A program made the position numbers and the translations under genes. A DNA stretch of 8,704 bases, taken from positions 1 through 8,704 of the forward strand of contig JAAYYM010000041.1 in NCBI GenBank assembly GCA_012515365.1. The letters are read 5' to 3'. The stretch is from Clostridia bacterium (GTDB taxonomy: Bacteria; Bacillota_A; Clostridia; Lachnospirales; Lachnospiraceae). Shown here in pieces: positions 6,977 to 8,704 of the stretch (the first letter of the stretch is position 1; each line of letters starts with the position of its first letter). Below the pieces are notes generated by a model. It saw nothing but the letters and a program-made list of their open reading frames with translations, searched no databases and was not told the DNA's origin.

Positions 6977-7007
6977 ACCTTTAAAATAGAATAACTCCTC
7001 ACAGGTA

Positions 7008-7060
7008 TGTTATAATTGAATTGACTAGAAACAACCATATACACCACCCAGAAAGGAGTT
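7008..7060 (+). promoter_or_regulatory. Transposase promoter and ribosome site
   Basis: An extended -10, TGTTATAAT (7008-7016), lies about 50 bases before the transposase ATG at 7066. The region where a -35 should be (6988-6993) is not consensus. AAAGGAG (7053-7059) is the ribosome site, six bases before the ATG. Confidence 0.55.
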
Positions 7061-7065
7061 ATCTT

Positions 7066-7582
7066 ATGGCTATTATACCATGTAATCAGCTTTCTTTGGC
7101 AGATGTTTTTTCAGATTGTCAGGATATTTATGAATCTGACAAACCTGAATTTCTGTCTCTTCTTCAATCTAACATTAATCTTGATGAGATTATTCCTGAT
7201 TCCTTTCGGAATCACTTCTATGCATCAACGGGAAGATCCCGTAAATACCCTTTACATGCCTTTTTATGGGCACTTATCATCCAGCGGATTTTTTCAATCC
7301 CTACTGATTCGTTACTTCTTGTTTTTCTCAAGTATTCCAGGCATCTTCGTGAATTCTGCGGTTTTACTAAGGTTCCTGATGCTTCTAAGATTACTCGTTT
7401 CAAACAGGATTTTCTTTCAGACTTACAATCAGTTTTTGATAATCTCGTTGATGTTACCGAACCAATCTGCCAAGCTATTGACTCTTCCAAGGCAGATATG
7501 ACTATTTTTGATTCATCTGGTATTGAAGCCTGGGTAACTGAAAATAATCCTAAGTTTGCTAACCGAATCATTAAACAGCTAC
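7066..7582 (+). pseudogene. Truncated DDE transposase (IS1182-like, DUF772-type N-terminus)
   Basis: It starts at MAIIPCNQLSL behind AAAGGAG. Residues about 50-125 (STGRSRKYPLHAFLWALII, then ITRFKQDF) match the helical N-terminal domain common to IS5/IS1182-type transposases. MTIFDSSGIEAWV at about 145-157 carries what should be the first catalytic Asp. Homology as I remember it stops after NRIIKQL (about residue 172). The frame stays open to 7716, but that tail is antisense to the neighbouring lipoprotein gene and is not transposase. The second Asp and the Glu of the DDE triad are missing (full-length members exceed 400 residues), so it should be inactive. It is the only plus-strand gene and sits between two lipoprotein genes. 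The family name is a memory-based call; the truncation follows from the overlap with the lipoprotein reading frame. Confidence 0.8.
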
Positions 7583-8554
7583 CAGTCCAAGCCCTTTTTT
7601 GTAATCTTCTTTATGAAGTTCACCCATTTCTACGTTCATATAATATGCTCCATATACTACTCCTGGAAATCTCTGATAACCGCGTGAATCCACGTCTTCA
7701 CAGATATAATCAATAATTACATCGTCGCCCACCATTTTTGAGTAAGTAGTAAAATGTCCGTCGCCGTCATCAAGATACCAGATGACATTTTGTACTTCAT
7801 ATTCCTTTGTCACTCTGATTTCCGTAAAAACATTAGCCCAATCACTAAAATCTCCAACTCTGCTTTCGTCCAATCCAAAATTTGTATAAAACTTATATCC
7901 ATTCTTAAAACATTCATCTAGGTCTCCATTACCATATTTTCCTGCATAATCAGAATACTCAACACTCTTTGCAAATATTTCTCCATAGTATTCTTTATAC
8001 ATGACCACAAAAAAATCCAGCTCGCCATTTACCATGGCCTGACTTACACAATCTGCGTCACTATCATGATACGGAAATACATCCGGCATATAATGAGCCA
8101 TACTGCTCTCGTTACCGTTAAAATTCGGCACATTTGTAATATCAATAGTATTGAATCCAATCCACGATCCCTCTTCACAGCCTATCGAACACGACATACC
8201 ATATTCATCACGATATATTGAGTTCTCACTTCCCTCATATGTAAAACAAACAACCGGAACCCCGCTTTTAAAGAGGTCTGTTTGTATTCTTGTCACCTCA
8301 CATTTTTGTCCATTCACAGTAATTCCATTATTTGAAATCACTAAATAATTTGTTCCGTCTGAATATGCACCGTTATATGAAGACAGCGTTTCACTAAATT
8401 GACTGTCAGTTTGTGTCTCTTCTCCTCTACCCTCAGTAAGTGATGTACTCTGAACAGCTTCAGTCGCTGCTCCTGCTCCATCATCTGAAACTTCCTTCGC
8501 ACCACATGCCAAAAGACCTATTACCAAATATCCAGACAATACGATTGCTATCAT
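7571..8554 (-). CDS. Lipoprotein of unknown function; start region frameshifted and 3' end fused to IS remnant
   Basis: The open frame (327 residues from the ATG at 8554) begins MIAIVLSGYL and has the lipobox LLAC with Cys17, then an acidic Gly/Ser/Thr tether to about 55. The body opens with LSSYNGAYSDGTNYL, resembling LETYVGTYI in the lipoprotein downstream, and is rich in aromatic residues, Asp and Cys (85, 103, 122, 126, 169, 215, 285). I recognise no family. The start is odd: the good ribosome site GGAGG (8577-8581) fits an ATG at 8564, ten bases upstream and out of frame. With one A fewer in the A8 run after that ATG, the protein would start MKKMIAIVLSG, a standard signal. The last three residues and the TAA come from DNA that also encodes the transposase remnant, so the original C-terminus was probably lost. 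It is the first visible gene of unit A, behind promoter repeat copy 2. Confidence 0.8.
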   Translation of the reverse strand: MIAIVLSGYLVIGLLACGAKEVSDDGAGAATEAVQSTSLTEGRGEETQTDSQFSETLSSYNGAYSDGTNYLVISNNGITVNGQKCEVTRIQTDLFKSGVPVVCFTYEGSENSIYRDEYGMSCSIGCEEGSWIGFNTIDITNVPNFNGNESSMAHYMPDVFPYHDSDADCVSQAMVNGELDFFVVMYKEYYGEIFAKSVEYSDYAGKYGNGDLDECFKNGYKFYTNFGLDESRVGDFSDWANVFTEIRVTKEYEVQNVIWYLDDGDGHFTTYSKMVGDDVIIDYICEDVDSRGYQRFPGVVYGAYYMNVEMGELHKEDYKKGLGLVAV

Positions 8555-8619
8555 TTTTTTTCATTTCGTTCTATCCTCCAGTTATTTGTTTCATATTTTA
8601 GTACCAACACTTCTAACTA

Positions 8620-8660
8620 CTTTTATTCACTCATTTTATATAGTTGAGAGTACAAAGTAC
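8620..8660 (-). promoter_or_regulatory. Probable unit A promoter, minus strand
   Basis: TATAAAAT on the minus strand (8633-8640) is a good -10 candidate about 70 bases before the ATG at 8564. It aligns gap-free with the equivalent element of unit B (5574-5581). The -35 position lies within the conserved repeat and is not consensus. Confidence 0.45.
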
Positions 8661-8704
8661 ATGGACTAGATTAAGATTCGTTGGTAAAATCTTCACATCT
8701 TTAT
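8654..8704 (-). repeat. Promoter-associated 51-bp repeat, copy 2 (upstream of unit A, cut by window edge)
   Basis: It is identical to 5595..5645 except for one base (8688). Here the plus-strand dyad is perfect over six bases: AAGATT-N9-AATCTT. The match is still running at the last base of the window, so the true repeat is longer than 51 bp. Confidence 0.9.

Noticed and set aside
6898..7047. N-terminal extension of the minus-strand frame upstream of MKKVF
   Set aside because: It would place some 50 residues before a perfect lipoprotein signal and overlaps the transposase promoter. The ATG at 6897 with its ribosome site is the natural start.
7583..7716. C-terminal tail of the transposase frame
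   Set aside because: It is antisense to the lipoprotein gene and has no transposase features; the frame simply stays open by chance.

Overview
The window looks like AT-rich chromosomal DNA from a Gram-positive anaerobe of the Clostridia, most likely a Lachnospiraceae-type gut Firmicute. The clues are strong AGGAG/GGAGG ribosome sites, short-gap operons, lipoprotein signals with lipoboxes, an HtpX-like M48 protease, and a transposase remnant of a type I associate with Lachnospiraceae. This placement is inference from style; there is no rRNA or marker gene.

All host genes lie on the minus strand, in two transcription units read right to left. Unit A (about 8704 to 5661) starts from a promoter block at the right edge. 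It encodes a lipoprotein (8564/8554..7571), a second lipoprotein whose signal peptide and body are in different frames (6897..6396), and a membrane-anchored Cys-containing protein (6371..5748). It ends at a clear intrinsic terminator (5661..5703). A truncated transposase (7066..about 7582, plus strand) sits between the two lipoprotein genes, and its DNA supplies the stop codon of the first one.

Unit B (5645 to beyond base 1) starts from a near-identical copy of the same promoter block. It encodes four proteins with short gaps. The first (5466..3898) has one transmembrane helix, an N-terminal aromatic module and a propeller-like ectodomain. The second (3878..2181) is a membrane M48 metalloprotease extended by a polyproline repeat, a charged helix and two Tudor-like repeats. 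The third (2170..1754) is a small membrane protein with the same N-terminal module as the first. The fourth (1725 to past the left edge) is a large secreted protein.

The most interesting content is unit B. Two single-pass proteins share a roughly 53-residue N-terminal aromatic module, predicted cytoplasmic, that recalls OCRE/WW-type proline-binding modules. The gene between them encodes PPPPPMP repeats and Tudor-like domains on a membrane protease. My hypothesis, which is inference only, is a membrane complex in which the aromatic modules dock onto the polyproline tail of the protease, linking extracytoplasmic ectodomains to intramembrane or cytoplasmic proteolysis. The shared 51-bp promoter block suggests that units A and B, both encoding envelope proteins, are co-regulated.

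I saw no tRNA, rRNA or CRISPR array.
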